64,000 bases of DNA from Gnetum montanum. Its lineage: Eukaryota; Streptophyta; Gnetopsida; Gnetales; Gnetaceae. The stretch spans positions 157,710 to 221,709 of the forward strand of contig MNCI01002981.1 in assembly GCA_015680685.1 (NCBI GenBank), read 5' to 3'. Position 1 is the first letter of the stretch; every line of letters starts with the position of its first letter. Both the position numbers and the translations under genes were made by a program. The notes under the pieces are model-generated. The model worked only from the letters and a program-made list of their open reading frames with translations. It was not told where the DNA came from and ran no database searches. This document shows positions 1-11,978 of the stretch, piece by piece.

Positions 1-148
1 AAAAGGCAAGAGTTTGGGTAAGGGACTAAGACTAACTATTGCAAACCAAGTGCACCTACCTCTTATTTATAGGAAATGAGGCAGGCTGCAATATCACATA
101 CGCAATATTGCAAACATGATATCACAGGTGCGATATCATGGCTCATCA
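1..148 (-). repeat. LTR fragment, end of an Athila-like element lying left of the window
   Basis: The stretch ends in CTCATCA, the terminal motif shared by all LTRs here. It carries the reversed TATA module (CTCTTATTTATAG) followed by GATATC-like palindromes, in the same order as the LTRs at 5731, 19712 and 34209. No polypurine tract follows. The right flank CCTAG is therefore probably target DNA, and the body of this minus-strand element (or solo LTR) lies outside the window. It interrupts the internal region of the plus-strand element that resumes at about 154. Confidence 0.65.
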
Positions 149-153
149 CCTAG

Positions 154-2277
154 GAAAGCCTAGAATGCCTCATATGTAGAGATGCTCAAACTAGTGCCTC
201 TAAACAAAGATCAGGTAGAAAAACTAGTAGGCATTGAGGGAAGTTCAGGCATCACACTTATCGATAGCATTCCAACTATTGGTTAGCAACAATAGGTTAG
301 GCCTAGCAGTCAACAATAGATTGAATAGTAGCAATAGCAACAATAGTAAGTTCCACCATCACTGCTACAAGATTACATGTTGTTAATGAGCCATTTACAA
401 CAAATTGCTGAAAATATAAGCTGAGGAATAAGGGAAAGGACCAATCTCTACAAATTCATCGACAATAAAATCCGGTCCATAATTTCCATAAATCCTTCTA
501 GCAAATAGATCTCATTGTACTCAAGAGGAGGGGACGAATGATCACAATAGGTTTTTAGGAATGCTGCATCATTTCAAGTGGTGCTAGAAACTAGAGAATG
601 AGCCACAATCATAGTTATGTAGCACCAGGATGCAGCAAGAGCAGCAAAAGTGATTACTAATCACGTAAAAGAATCCTTTAATGTTCCTATTGTGTTGCCA
701 ATAGATCTTTCTCGAGCCAAAGATGCTCAAATGTTAGTCGGTACCTTGATGACTCCTACAAATCATGAGGATGTTCTTGATATACTACTATAGATGGGAT
801 AGGTCATGCAAAATCTTTTCAACATCCCAAGGGATGTCACTGTAATTTAGTCAGAATTAATAGCCACCAAGGGGAAGCTGTTCATGGCAGAAACTAGGGC
901 AAAGCATGCTAAAAATGAAGTTCATAAATTATATAAGAGTTCACAACCCTAGGGACAGAAAGAAGAGATCCAACATAATTTTTTTTACCTAACCAGCTGG
1001 GAAAATTTAGGTCTAATCATATTAATTGCCTCGTTGATCATAATATGAGGATGAAAAGAGAAAAGAAGAAGGTGATGTGGGATGCCTCAGTGGTTGAAGC
1101 CCAAGCTTACACACATGCCAAGGCACTCACTTCACTACAAGAGGAGAATAAACAAATAGCTATTGAAAATGATCAATTGATCAATGTTGAACACTAAAGG
1201 AATGTCCTCAAAGAAAGTATTCATCAACTTTGAGAGCAACTTGTATAGGTCCACCAAGACATGAGCTGCCTAACATGAGAAAATTGAACCCTCTTAATGG
1301 GGGAGGTACGTGCCATCTGTCAAAAGTCTACTATTGAAATAAAAGTGTGGCAGAATGAAGCAAAGAGGCATGAAAGGCTCAAAGAACATTTTTGTGATCA
1401 AGTAGGCATGTACAAACATATTAGTGAGAAATAAATCTAGATGGCTAAGGCTCAAATCAACTCAATTTCAGCACAGAATCCAAAATGGCAGCTTATCTTA
1501 GATAGCTTCTAAGTTTGCTAGGCAGAAATAAAAAATAAAAACCTACAAATAGAGGACCTAACAAAATACATGGGGTTAGCAAACCTGTAGTATGCTAACT
1601 TGGCCATGTTGACAGTAGGCAAGCCTAGAAATGAGCTAGAATAGCAAGTAGCAATCATGTATGCATTATATGAGAAGAACTTTGTTGATCAAAAAGATGC
1701 TTTGCAAAAGCTACATGTGGCAAATTCTGAATTAGAATTGGTTAAGGCCAACTATTAGGGCCAAAAGGATGTTGTAGCTAACCTGGCCAAACAAATGTTA
1801 GCTTATTGGGAATTATGCAAAGTGGGCAAGGCATTCGAAGAAGAATGGAGGCAATTTGCAGCATGGTACATAAAAGCAAATTAGGTGTTTCCATTGCTGC
1901 CATGCCCATGGGATGTGTCAACTCCATCAAATATTGGTCAATCAGCATGGACAATACACAATCCAAAAATAGAGGAAGAAACATTTCATGCACTACTCAA
2001 CAGATATCAATTCAAAGAGGCTAATGACAAGGGAAAGTAGCCAATGAAAGAACCACCACCTTCAGGAACCTAATCTACATCGACCTATTCAAAATTTTTA
2101 TTTTGTTTTTGTATTGTCAAATACTTGTGCCAATTTTGTAAAACACCACTACAGCATTCAGAGTCATGTATATAGTCAATTAGCATGAATAGTCAAATCC
2201 ATCTCCCAATTTTGTAAGCAACTGTTTTCTAATTTTATTTGAACTCGAGGACGAGTTTCCAATCAATCGTGGGGGGA
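154..2277 (+). pseudogene. Degenerate env-position coiled-coil ORF of an Athila-like element, up to its polypurine tract
   Basis: This is the internal 3' part of a plus-strand LTR element. Translation at about 655-950 gives a block containing ESFNVP, DAQMLVGT, HEDVLD and TKGKL. The same block occurs on the minus strand at 63341-63670 and 56740-57000. At 1440-2090 it matches the coiled-coil C-terminal part seen at 55560-56220 (a YMGLANL-like motif, then Glu/Lys/Leu-rich heptads). The frame is broken by many TAG codons where sister copies have CAG or TGG. It ends in a tail with GAACTCGAGGACGAG and a GTGGGGGGA polypurine tract at about 2269-2277, just before the 3' LTR. The protein's function is unknown. 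Confidence 0.7.
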
Positions 2278-3170
2278 TGATAAGTACAATTTTTGATCAA
2301 AAATGATATCGCAATAATGACATCATATCAACAATATCATGAATACTATATCATAGCATAAGCTATGTCATCACTGATATGATATCTCGGGATGTGTGTA
2401 GCACTATAAATACAACACTTTGATGTACAATATACATAACTTTCATTCCAATAGTAACCAAACTCTTGCAGTTTCATTTCTTGAACTTAGACTTAGCAAT
2501 TAGAAGTGTGAATGCCTGCAATGTGTTGTGACATAGTGAATAGAATCTTTGTTCGAACAGTTTGTACTTGGGTACAAGTTGTGACTAAAAATAAAGATCG
2601 AGCTATTCCCCATCATTGTAGCATTATCTTAGTTTACTATTTTCACTTAGACTAATGTTTACTATTTTCCTAGTTAATGTTTTACTTTTCCACATACTTT
2701 ACTTTTATTATTATTAGTAAGTAGAATGAGCACGACTGATCTTGAGCATTTAAGTGTAATCGTTTGGTAGCCCAATAGTGTTATTGCTTGGTATGCCTAA
2801 TAGCATCACTCTTGGTAACCCAGTAATGGTTACATGAAGCCCAAGGTGTGTATAGTAGATTAGGAATGGATACTCATCACTTAGATTAGAATAAATTTGT
2901 TTACTTGTTTTACCTAGATTTGGAAACCATTTTCATTTCTATCATGTCTACTAGGAGCATTAATTGCCGAGCAACATTAGATACCATATACCTCATAGTG
3001 AGCTAAATCATACACTGAGACGTCACTAGCTCCATGTGGGAAGACAACAATCATGAGCTTAAACCAATTGCTAGCATATTTAAATTGCCTCATCCATAGA
3101 TTACGATCAGGTCATGTGTGAACACTTGTGACTTGTATGGTTGGGTGTTGGATTGCTCCACCACTCATCA
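2278..3170 (+). repeat. 3' LTR of a plus-strand Athila-like element
   Basis: It starts TGATAAG straight after the purine-rich GTGGGGGGA and ends CCACTCATCA. A cluster of GATATC-like palindromes lies at 2307-2400, with a TATAAATA box at 2405-2412 and an AATAAA-type signal near 2588. The length is 893 bp, in line with the solo LTR at 4562 (888 bp). The 5' end of the element is outside or disrupted at the window start, so no target-site duplication can be checked. Confidence 0.85.
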
Positions 3171-3209
3171 CCTACCTATTTATCTATTGCTATTTATGGA
3201 CAAAGTAAG

Positions 3210-3482
3210 GTGGCAATCACATGTGCTCGTGTGGGATCTCACTATCTATTGATTAAAATAGAAAGATGGATTAATCTTCAAAGAGAACAATGCATTTGTA
3301 TATTTTGTATATATGCATTAGGAGAAGATGAAGAGCATATCTTTTTGAATTATCCTTTCTTTAATGCTCTTAGACTTAAATATATTATTCATGCAACAAC
3401 TTTACTATTGGAGGTGTCAATTTTAGGTCATTTTCATAATGAGATGTTCAAGACCCATCATGGCCATATTAAAGCCTTATAA
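3210..3482 (+). pseudogene. LINE-like C-terminal zinc-binding fragment
   Basis: The plus frame ending at 3482 contains RVGSHYLLIKIERW, then REQCICIFC and GEDEEHIFLNYPFFNALR. This has the layout of the Cys/His segment at the C-terminus of LINE-type ORF2 proteins (SH-x-L-x-IE-x-x-RW, C-x-x-C, GDEEH-x-L-x-x-CP, LR). One expected Cys is replaced (NYPF where CP is usual). Nothing upstream in this frame looks like reverse transcriptase. A 5'-truncated LINE is the likeliest source. A T-rich stretch follows the stop. Confidence 0.45.
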
Positions 3483-4556
3483 TTTTTTTTTTGTCCTATA
3501 GATCCTTTGTGGTCTCACAATGATGTAATTAAGCATTTTTATTTTTATATTAATACTAGAAAGTAAAAATTACCTAGTAGAGCTGGCTTTGTTGATTATC
3601 TTATTACTTGAAAAGTATTAAGTAGGTAAAAGGTTGCTAGCTTGAGTTACCCTTGGACACCATTACATTTTACCTAAATATTGTGTTAGTTATATGTTTT
3701 AGTAGTACATTTAGTCAACAAATTTTTATTTCTATTTTATTATTAAATGTAGTTTAATTTACAAAACTAATGATTACTTTTATACACGTAAAAAGTTTGA
3801 GATCATTGATAGAAACTAAAAACTATTGACTTATTGGATAGGTGAAACATACATGTAATGTCATTCAAAAACTTACATTTACAAAGTTGTTATGTAACTT
3901 TGAGATGCAATATGCTTCCAATATGTTGAGTTATGAAATGTTGTCTTGAATAACATTTTGATTACAAAGATGGTATATCCTACAATCTTTAGGGATGTTA
4001 ATCCATGTGTTGATTTATAATTTTAAATAAGGATCTTATTAATTTAGATTCTCAAAATATGAGGAATTACCAAAATTAAATAATCTACTTTTGTGGTGAT
4101 GCCTTGTGTGAAGTAAATTGCTTCTTTTTAATATTTTTTAAAGATATCTAACTTTTAACTAAATTGCTTGAAATAATTATCAACTTCAATTGAGAAAAGA
4201 ATATTGTAATAACAAATGTTAACCAAAAGGAAGAATGCTATACTTTTAAAGAATGTAGCCTCTACAAAGAATGTAGCATCTACAAAGTTCCTATGAAAAA
4301 ATTATAAGATATGTTGCAATAGATAAATATATAATTGAAATAATATTTTTCACACAATATAAAGTTTATACATGGAAATTATAAAAAATCTATTTACAAT
4401 ATCTTAACCAATGTTGTATCTAAAGCCTAAATCACATGGTGTCAAAAATGAGTTATAACTAACAAAGCTTCCTCTTGCCAAGTATTATTAGCCATATTTA
4501 AGACAAGCTTCATAAAACATTGACAAATAACTTCCAAGATTATTATCATGCACAAG
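3483..4556. other. AT-rich intergenic sequence, no feature recognised
   Basis: Both strands are full of stops. I see no LTR ends, splice-linked coding blocks or tandem repeats beyond a short doublet (GAATGTAGC...CTACAAAG) at about 4252-4287. It is probably old repeat DNA eroded past recognition. Confidence 0.5.
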
Positions 4557-4561
4557 AGTCT

Positions 4562-5449
4562 TGATGAAGTGTTTAGTCGATGCATTGGCTGGGCTGCATC
4601 AACGGAGCCTCGTCGATGCGGCCGCTTTGACGTGGCCCCTTTGACACATCCATCCATGCGTCGACTAGGCCTTGTTTATGCAGAGTCTATCTTTAGCTAT
4701 AAATAAGCATGCACCTACCGCACTTAGGCATTTTTTTGAGTAGTCATAACAAAACTCTTGCAGTTTATTCCCGTAAGAGTTAGAATATTTTCCATGTGCC
4801 CGCAGCAGGTGTGAGGAAGGTGTACAGCTCTTTATTCGAGCACTAATGTACCTAAGCCCATTGGCATGACCGACAATAAAGATGAGCTTTTTAAGCATTC
4901 CTTGAAGCATTTGGATTTAATTATTTAAGCATTTAAATAGTTTAGTATTCCAACACTTTAATAATTTCTTAAGTCTTCATTGTTATCACTTTACCGTTAT
5001 CACTCTTTTATATTTTGTAAGAACCATAAGTACAACTGTCTTGAACATAAACCCAACACTTGGCAACTCAGTGACACTTAATGTCTGGTAACCCAGTAGT
5101 GGTTAGGGGATGCTCAGGATGTGCATGAAAGATTGGATTGGTTGCTTATGCTAGGAAAAATTAAGAGATAGAGTAGAACAATTATAGATTACATAGCATT
5201 CCATTTCTTACATTTCAAGAATTAGAAGTTAAAAAGAAAACCAATAAAAATCATTTGTCTCAATCTCACTTAATCATCACATTAGAACATCACAAGTGAG
5301 GTTGGGAAGACAACGACCGTTCTAACATAAGGTTTTGTTGGCTAAAGTTTGGTGTATGCAAGTGCTTACAATCTACGGAATTCAACTAAGTCACGTGTGA
5401 AAGCTCGTGATTTGTATGGTTGTATGTAGGGGTACCTCGCCACTCATCA
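4562..5449 (+). mobile_element. Solo LTR (Athila-like) with target-site duplication AGTCT
   Basis: The sequence starts TGATGAAG and ends CACTCATCA. It is flanked on both sides by the 5-bp direct repeat AGTCT (4557-4561 and 5450-5454). A TATAAATA box lies at 4698-4705. The U5-side sequence (GGTACCTCGCCACTCATCA) is the mirror of the LTR starts at 5731 and 25481. No internal region remains, so it arose by LTR-LTR recombination. Its U3 is unusual for the window: it carries CG-rich TCGATGC/GCGTCGA motifs (4578-4665) where the other LTRs have GATATC palindromes. Confidence 0.9.
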
Positions 5450-5454
5450 AGTCT

Positions 5455-5725
5455 CCACTAGGCTAAAAGCATTGGCACTCCCAAATTGCTACTAGAATTA
5501 ACGCAAATTGCTTTCATTCTCACCACTACTAGGTAAACAATCCAACTCTAGAGTCAACAAACGAGTTGGTTTCAACCATCCTTGGATTTGTGACAAGGGG
5601 ACCTTCTCGCCCCTTACTTGTTCATGTGCATTTTGGAGCTTCCCAATCCTTACCTTTTCTACACATGCCTACTTAACTTATTCCCATGACTAGGTAATAT
5701 TCAAAAATATATAAACAACACCATG
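5455..5725. other. Target DNA between two LTR insertions
   Basis: This host segment continues beyond the element at 5731-12777, rejoining at 12783. It has a 61-codon open frame at 5508-5693 (+) that I do not recognise. Confidence 0.4.
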
Positions 5726-5730
5726 GTCAT

Positions 5731-6539
5731 TGATGAGTGGCGAGGTACCCCTACACTCAACCATATGAATACGAGCGTAGCACGTATGATCTGGTCGAAC
5801 TCCACAAACTAAGTGCCTACACACCCCATGGAACACTTAGGGTTAATCATTCATTGTCTTCCCAGACTTACTTGTAGTTGTCACGGTGTATGGTTAAGTA
5901 AGTTCGAGGTATATGATTTTTATAATTTTTATGTTTTATCTCCTATGCTATTGAGTTGAAGGGTTGAGAAACTAATTACTAACTCTAACTAATGAACTAA
6001 TTCTAAATTACCTAGTATCAGCATCCATTCCCATTTACCATACACACCCTGAACTGATGCAACCGCAGCTACCAAACGCTAATCGTTGCTGGGATCACCA
6101 AGCGTAACGCACGTGCTTGAAGTGGTTGTACTGAGGCACTTAACTAGGAGAGAAGGGTTGAGAGAGAAGATAGTAAATAACAAGTAATAAATAATAGGTA
6201 ATAAATAACAATAATAAAATCCTATTCCATGCACTACAAGGTTTATCCAAAAATCTCGTCTTTATTGCCATACACAAACTTGTGTTCAGGTACAATGTTT
6301 GCTCGAATAAAGATCCATTCACTTTAGGACTCCTACTGCAGGCACATGGAAAATATTTTATCTCTAGAGTGATCAAGCTGCCAAAGTTTCCCTACTGTCT
6401 AGCCTAGGATGAGGAAACAAGGGAGAGCCGCCTCTTATTTATAGATATGATGGCACACTACGATATCGCGCATGTGATATCATAGGGGAGGATGCAATAT
6501 CGCGAGGGATGCGATATACGCGATATCGCATCCCATCAT
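5731..6539 (-). repeat. 3' LTR of the 5731-12777 element
   Basis: On the plus strand it runs from TGATGAGTGG to CCCATCA. The minus-strand TATAAATA is at 6436-6443. The palindrome cluster (GATATCGC/GCGATAT) lies at about 6463-6530, between TATA and the LTR edge, where U3 would be. It is followed at once by the polypurine tract at 6540. Confidence 0.92.
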
Positions 6540-6548
6540 ACCCCCATA
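6540..6548 (-). other. Polypurine tract of the 5731-12777 element
   Basis: TACCCCCAT on the plus strand reads ATGGGGGTA on the element's sense strand, abutting the LTR start TGATGGG. The adjacent CTCGAGGATGAG motif (6557-6576) is shared by every copy here and marks the same position. Confidence 0.8.
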
Positions 6549-8488
6549 ACTAAATGAAAACTCATCCTCGAGTTTATTACAATAATATCGGGAAGGTATG
6601 GGATTATTAACTCAAATGTAACTAATGGGATGACATGTGAACGTATCATCATTACAAGAATTAACAAAACTAGTGTTCATGACAACAAGGATGAACACCT
6701 TATTACATTGACATCAGGCCTGATTTGGCAGTTGAGAGAAAAGAGAAGAGAGAAGAAGTGTTCTTGCTGCCAACGCCAAGATTGCGTCTTTCGTTGTCCA
6801 TCCGTAAGTGCACCATCGATCTTGCTCCTTGCATAGTTGTTTCAGCGCTGATCCATTCCAAGCGTTCCCTCCAAATCCAATCCGTTGTTGCATGATCATC
6901 ATCTGCACACATAACACAGTCTTATATTAGCAAGGGTAATTGAATCACCATGTAATTGATACCTTGCTTCAGTGTAAGTCCATTGGCTAGGTTGTGGTAT
7001 GATTGATACAGATCTGGAGATGTATTAATGATGACTACCGAAGGTGTAGGGGTTAGGAAAAAATCAAAAAAATCGGGGCTAGGAGAAAATCAAAAAATCG
7101 GACCCCGTACCCCCATGACTAATCACGAACCACCGGTAGTGTTAGAATGGAGAAAGAAAAAGGAACAAGAAAGATAGATAAAAAGGGACAACTATAGCAA
7201 TGATGAAATGGATGTCAAGATGGAAATGAACAAAATAAAATAAAATTAATTGCAAAATTTTAGGGAAAATAAATTAACTGGTGCACCAAATAGGAATGTT
7301 AGTGGGTCCTTTCCAAAGCAGGCTCATGCCCTTAATGCCCTGACAAACCCACATTCAAAGAGTCCGTAGGCTCTAGGAATGTCCTTTGGAACAAGAGTTA
7401 TAGAATTAATTGTAAGAGTTTACCAAAAAGAACACGATGCATCTACCAAAATATATACTAGTGATACAATCGGCAATGAGGTGAACAGTGGAGAGAAGGG
7501 TGGAGAGAAGAGAATGGAATGGAATCCCAAGAACAAGGTGGTATACTGCCCCTTGTGTGTTTCATGATTAATGTGACTTGGCAAATCTCATTCCAACTCC
7601 GGCCTCAAACCAACCACATCTAGTGACTTCGCATCAATGCATTCAGCCAATCCATCCTCTTGAAGTAACAAGAATGCATCTCCAAAGAGCCACCACCATT
7701 CCGATGAAATAAAGGAGAGAATGGGAAGCGAGAAGGGCCTTAGTTAGAGGGAACACTTTTGGTTCCATAACCAATGCTTGTAGTCCAAGTTTATTTCATC
7801 TAAGGGGTGTTCTTTGAATTCTCACCTTTTTTTGTGTTTTTATGCCTGAGAACCATACCATGCAAAGACTTCTTATTTTTATTATCTCAGCTTCCGATAA
7901 TTGGGTAACATCAGAATGGTAAGAAAACTCAAGAAGAAAACATCCAAGCACCCAAGAGAATGGCCAACACAAAAGCATACAGTTCCCTTGAAGTCACACC
8001 CATTTCAAACCTTGAGTCCTTCCTTAGTTTGAGAAGTGCCCAGTCACCGATTCGTTAAAGTTCTTATTATGAGGGACTGTACATTTCCAAGCCAAGAGAG
8101 ACCGTAGACTTTGTGGATGGATGGATGAAGTGAACTCATTGCCTTCCATATCAAAAGAAGCATACCTTAGTTTCCACATCATGACTTAAAGGTAAAAACC
8201 AAACATTAGCAATCAACATGAAAATAGTTCACACCATCATTCCAAACACTTATTGGGTGACAAACGTATAGGTTGGATCACACACACACACACACACACA
8301 AAATGAAAAAGTATAACGGTGTTGAAAAAAAAAACAAGAAAAGTTGAAGAAAGTTATAAAACAAAAACAAGAAAAGTTAAATAAATTGTAAAACAAAAAC
8401 AAGAAAAGTTAAAGAAATTGTAAAACAAAAACGTGTAAAACAAAAATGCGCAAAACAAAAACTAAAAAGAACTGAGGGCCTCCAATGG
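6549..8488 (-). other. Noncoding 3' interior of the 5731-12777 element, with truncated env-position ORF
   Basis: A splice-acceptor-like module (minus strand: GCTAAT, then TGTGTGCAG) at 6903-6930 is followed directly by ATG at 6900-6902. The short frame it opens (to 6714) does not resemble the coiled-coil protein of other copies, so the ORF proper has been lost. A second purine-tract-like motif is at 7104-7115, a (CA)n run at 8279-8300 and A-rich repeats at 8300-8465. Blocks at 7300-7385 and 7960-8140 resemble 22316-22400 and 22950-23150 in the second complete element. Confidence 0.6.
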
Positions 8489-11400
8489 TTAGCATAGGTG
8501 GCCATCTCCCCCATGACTGAATTGTAAGGGAGAGATCTGAAATAATGAACGTCTATTTGAATTTTGTAAAAGTTTCCAACTTCTTCCCACTGATGTTCTC
8601 AGATTAAGGGGTGGAAGTTGGCGACACTCATACTCCAATGTATCTATGCCTCCATTGTTAACATGAGTTGTACCCCCAATTCGTTCCGTGCATATTAAGT
8701 TGCTCTTTCTAGTAGCTGTCAACCACGGGTTGTCTACTACTAGTGTGGTTGCTACATACAGGCATCTTTAGATTTGTATCTCTTGGGCACACCAATTACA
8801 TGGAAGAGATGTTGAACATTCTTCCATGTCATCACCCTCTGAGTCACTGTATGTGATGCACGGAACTTTCTTCTTCTCGATCTTTCCATATATGTTTATC
8901 TTAGATATCTGCAAGGAAAGATCGTAGATCCCTAGGTAAGCATCTACTGTACTCAGCCATGGCCTTCCCATTATAATTGGGAAGCCCCCTTTGTTGTTGT
9001 TGACTTCAATCACCAGGAAATCAGCTAGGTAAGACCAACCACACACAGTGGTGAAAATGTCCTCCACCAATCCCAAGGGAATGGTGATGGACTGGTCTAC
9101 CAGCTCTAGTTGGATGTTACTCTTCTTAAGTTGGGGCAGGTTCCAGGCTTGGTACATCTCTCATGAAATTAGGTTGACTCCGGAACCTGAGTCAAAAAGA
9201 GCCTTATGTGGTTCATTCCCGATGATTTGTAAATAGATTAAGGGGCTTCCAGGATTAGTTAGTTTCCTGGGAAGGTGGCCTACCTTGATCTAGTCAGTTA
9301 TGGTATGCATTAACATAACCGTATGCGTACAACTCTGTTGTTGGACTGAAGGGTGCTTCGAAGTGTTATATGGTGGAGGAGTGTACATGGGCTCAACTGA
9401 TTGTTGTTGCGAGATTTTGTCTAGGCTTTTGGTTCTAAAGAAAGGTCTTTTCTTTTTACAATTGTCAGAACTAGCAGCGGGTTGGATATTTACAGCTCTT
9501 GCAACATTACGTTGCTGTGGTTGAGTAGGGAGTTCCCCTTGCATTGTTGGAGTAAGAGGTGTTATGGGAACTATAGGTGGAAGAGGTGCGGATGGAGTTG
9601 GAGGATGGTGTATATGTGGGATGTCTCCCGGAGGAGAAGGAGTCCTCCTAAAGTACTCCTAAACTTGGTAGTGACATTGGGGAGTTGTGTGACTCATATA
9701 GTCACTTGGAGAAATCGGCTGTTGCACATAATATCCATAAGGATCGGGCTGCCGGTAAGGATACTGTTGTGTTGGCGATGGCATCCCCCATGACTGTGGG
9801 TATTTCCACTACTGATGTTGTCTGATGGATTGTGGTGGAATTCCACTTGGATAGTACATTAGTGGTTGGTGGAAATACCTTGGGTTACCTTGTGGATAAG
9901 GTAACCTTCGGGGTGTTTGCCATTGGTTGAGTCTTGAATTAAGTGCATACATCCCAAACTCCTGTAGATGTGAGATGATTGGACAACATCCCTTAAGATG
10001 GTCATAGTGGCAGATCTCACATCCACCATCATCGTCTATGTTAGAATCCACAACTTCATCGAAGATAGTAATTTTCCCCTTACCCTTGTTATGTGTAGGG
10101 CTTGAATTTCTCCACTTTGTCTTATCTTTGTCACTACTTTTTTCCGCCTTAGACTCTTCTATAATTTTCAAGACAGTTTCAAGTCTAGAGTTTAAGGAAT
10201 CCCACAATTGATCCATCTTAGCCGATACTTCTATTGTTAATTTTTGAATCGGCAAGGTTTTTCAGTTCACCAACTCTTCGAGTGGTGACTCATCCTCCTC
10301 ATCACAAAATCTTACTCCCTTCTTTCGAAGGGAGGAATCACGGTTATATTCTTCCGCACTTTCCCTTTTTCGTAGTTCACCTTCTTCTTTTGCTACTTGT
10401 TCCAATAAGTGATGAACTTCATGGGCTCTAAGTTCTGATAGTCTCCCTTGGGCATAAGTCCCAAGGGTTCTCCTAGTCTCATGCCTTAGCCCATCTACGA
10501 TGTGGCAGAGTTGATCCCATTGAGCGTATCCATGGCCTAGGCAACGATGTAATAATGCGTAGTAGCAGCCCATGGCAGCATCCAAGGGTTCATGAGTTCC
10601 TTGCTTCCAACCTTGGATCTTCTTACGCAAATTAAATACTCTGGAGTACATTTGATACTTATCGTTGAAGATTTCTAACATCGTACTCCACCTTCTGATG
10701 GTTTTCAGTTCTAAGGACTAGTACCAACTCTCTGCTTTCTTGGTGAGTGTCCTGGGAAACAACTTAAGTTTTTGCCACTTGTTCTCTATGTTCTGCAAGG
10801 CGCAGGCATCATGGAATGCCTGTAAATGATGCTGCAGATTAGCATTGTATCCTCCTTCAAAGCATGGGATATTGTTCATGTCTAAACACTTGATTCGACT
10901 GTCTCTTAAATGCCTTGTTGGAATTCTTACAGCCTCCATTATGTCAAGCATACTTCGGGTGGCAAGTAGGGGCTCATCATGATCATCTCTTTCATAACGC
11001 CTGTGATGTCTTCGTTGTCCCCTACTTTCCCTTCGTTCATGCCCTAGTCCTCTCTCTTGACTCTCTCGTCGAGGTCTCTCATTTTTCCTACCTCTATCCT
11101 CACCGTTGTGCTCATGATGGCTGCACCCAGAGGTGGAAGGAGAGGGTGTGTGATGAGATGAAGGAGAAGAAGAAGGGAAACCATCGCCATGGCGATGCTT
11201 CTTACCTTCTCTTTGGCTGCTACAACCCCGATCGTGGTGACGATCTAAGTGCCCATCCTTATCATGAGTTGTTGTTCCCTCTATGAATAGTTGGCGTTCA
11301 TGGGGATCAGAACCAAGGTTATGTATCATGGATCATAGGTTCTGATACCCCACCTCCTCACTTTCATTAGGAGGGGGAACATTTTTTGATAGAGAACCCT

Positions 11401-11833
11401 TTATGAGTGGTTCACCATCTTCGATTTCACTAAGGACGTGCAAGACCTCCTTGCCCTTCAACAATGTATGTTGGCTCTCCTACCTTGAGTCTCTCATACG
11501 TTGTGCTTCTATGGGATAATAATCCCTTGAGTCAAAATCTACTGCAATGTATTCAGCATAAAGCTATGTCATGCCAATCTGTGCCAAAGCATAGAGAAGC
11601 ATGTTTGGGACTGCCCAATCTGGAGGTAACATGATGTTACCTTGCAAATCTCTCTAGTGCATCTATTCATCTTGATGGAGGATAAAGGTAAAGTTTGAAA
11701 TATACTCATCGGGATGAGTATAGACTATCCGGTATTGTTGAGGAACTGGTGGATTTAGGTTATGTGTGTTTGATTGTCGACTGTTTCTTGTATTATCCCT
11801 AGGCAGTGAGTTGCTTTTGTTAGAAGAAGACAT
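8489..11833 (-). pseudogene. gag-pro: gag-protease ORF, single frame with about eleven nonsense codons
   Basis: One reading frame can be followed from ATG 11833 (MSSSNKSN) to the stop at 8489 without a frameshift, about 1,114 codons. In order it has: an N-terminal region; a basic Arg/His/Ser-rich stretch (about 11290-10980); the retrotransposon gag fold (RIKCLDMNNIPCFEGGY, KLKLFPRTL, IRRWSTML, about 10890-10380); a CCHC-like knuckle CEICHYDHLKGCC (about 10010); a Pro/Gln-rich segment; and a retropepsin with FDSGSGVNLIS (about 9205-9170) and IIMGRPWLSTVD (about 8980-8945). The active site is DSG, not DTG. The in-frame stops are mostly TAG or TGA, for example TGA after VNLIS where Arg is likely. 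It is not functional as it stands. Confidence 0.85.
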
Positions 11834-11959
11834 TGTTATTTATCTCAGTGTGCTAATTGACCATTATAAAAAATTTTGTTTTAATTAACCTGAAGGTTCG
11901 TTTAGGCTCCCAACGATGTGAGTGATATCTTATGTTCTATTCAGCACACAAACACTTAG

Positions 11960-11977
11960 TCCCCGGCAACGACGCCA
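11960..11977 (-). other. Primer-binding site, tRNA-Asp type
   Basis: The plus strand reads TCCCCGGCAACGACGCCA, which matches the 3' end of plant tRNA-Asp (GUC) including CCA, with one mismatch (GACG for GGCG). It sits one base from the 5' LTR edge. An Asp primer is typical of Athila/Tat-type Ty3/gypsy elements. Confidence 0.88.
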
Positions 11978-11978
11978 A

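Noticed and set aside
10915-11286. 123-codon plus-strand ORF
   Set aside because: It is the complement of the Arg/His-rich part of gag on the minus strand.
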